From NCBI GenBank assembly GCA_024516155.1, contig JAJJXM010000085.1:124001-188000 (forward strand): DNA of 64,000 nt, given 5' to 3'. The stretch is from Pyronema omphalodes. Lineage: Eukaryota > Ascomycota > Pezizomycetes > Pezizales > Pyronemataceae. The translations under genes were made by a program, and so were the position numbers. The notes below the pieces were generated by a model. The model was not told the origin of the DNA. It ran no database searches and was given only the letters and a program-made list of their open reading frames with translations. Positions 63,424 through 64,000 of the stretch are shown piece after piece. Each line of letters starts with the position of its first letter. The stretch's first letter is position 1.

Positions 63424-64000
63424 GTAAACTAATCGATCACAGGCCGAATAAACTTCAGGGCCTCGTCCTGAGGTATTTGGTGTAGAAAGGTATAGTCGTA
63501 ACAAGAGATCAAGTTGCTGATGCTAGAGGAGACGGTGGGAAGACTTAGGGTCTTTTATAGACTTTCGTCTACAAGTTCGCCCAGACTTCCCAAGGGAACC
63601 AACTTCCAAACTAAGCTTAGGAGATAAGACGTGAGTCAATTCTTTGACAAATCTGCCGATGGCTCGCATCATACCATGTGCGCAATTATATTAATTGCTC
63701 ACTTGCATGATGACCTTGTGTCAGATTAATCCTTGACATTCCTCGCCGTGCTACCACACCTTCCAATCAGGTATCGGGGTTGAGCGCCTAGTGGAGGGGT
63801 ACTCCACGTCAGCGCATAATGCAATGACTCCTCTGATAATGACACGTGAGTCATACATCTTATGAGTCGTCTTGATCATAGATCTCCCTTGAGAGTCTTG
63901 ATTGCGAGTGAAGGAATCCGACATCATAAGGCAGACTATGCCTTTCCGGAGCGCACTGCCCCGTCTCATTCCTGTGTGATGTCATAACTGCCCCACATGC
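63424..64000 (-). repeat. LTR-D right of LINE-5, runs off the window
   Basis: GTAAACTAATCGATCACAGG... then the standard LTR-D order through TTTATAGACTTTCGTCTACA and CACACCTTCCAATCAGGT to the window end. No gene is present. Confidence 0.85.

Noticed and set aside
1..64000. tRNA, rRNA, CRISPR, bacterial operon features
   Set aside because: None seen; direct repeats here are satellites, LTRs or duplications, and gene structure is fungal.

Overview
The window looks like a transposon graveyard from a filamentous fungus, possibly an ascomycete with a large repeat-rich genome; the species cannot be read from this sequence. Support comes from short introns (47-69 bp) with GTATGT/GTAAGA-type donors and CTGAT/TACTAAT branch sites, Tad-like LINEs whose ORF2 carries endonuclease, reverse transcriptase and RNase H, several chromodomain Ty3/gypsy elements, a PIF/Harbinger element and a Helitron. 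Only one probable host gene is recognisable (1-1570, with an AT-hook); no tRNA or rRNA was seen. Almost everything else is nested mobile DNA.

Layout. 1-2640: AT-hook gene, then two satellites. 2641-5900: remnants of unknown minus-strand genes, an LTR scrap and a truncated LINE (LINE-1). 5920-10062: minus-strand Helitron replication-protein remnant split by a complete Harbinger-type DNA transposon (6706-9694, with terminal inverted repeats, a SANT/Myb-like gene and a DDE transposase gene, both broken). 10063-10366: LTR piece of family D. 10367-22760: gypsy-A, split by a 6-kb LINE (LINE-2, 13531-19571) with an exact 14-bp target duplication. 22761-29112: gypsy-B, inserted in the 3' LTR of gypsy-A. 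29113-43617: gypsy-D (minus strand), whose 3' LTR has two tandem duplications and whose 5' LTR is split by LINE-3 (37854-43383), the best preserved LINE here with both ORFs open. 43384-44831: LTR-D pieces in both orientations. 44832-60285: LINE-4, itself split by a solo LTR-A (48295-49436, TSD ACCTG) and by the full-length gypsy-C (51595-59104, TSD GATGC). 60286-64000: more LTR-D plus LINE-5 (61638-63423), an ORF1-only LINE.

Most notable signals. (1) gypsy-C has a textbook -1 ribosomal frameshift signal between gag and pol: GGGAAAA, 5-nt spacer, perfect 11-bp stem. (2) gypsy-C has a third ORF after pol with a Cys/His-rich domain and a C-terminal hydrophobic segment encoded by the 3' LTR. (3) LINE-3 and LINE-5 sit at the same nucleotide position of the same LTR-D family in the same orientation and share their 3' end, which suggests a LINE with sequence-specific targeting of an LTR. 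(4) LINE-5 looks like a half-LINE (ORF1 plus the shared 3' end, no ORF2).

Relative age can be read from the nesting: Helitron, then Harbinger, LINE-1 and LTR-D, then gypsy-A, then LINE-2 and gypsy-B; and LTR-D, then LINE-4, then gypsy-C and the LTR-A that became solo. Several in-frame stops look like CGA to TGA changes, i.e. CpG deamination or a RIP/MIP-like process.
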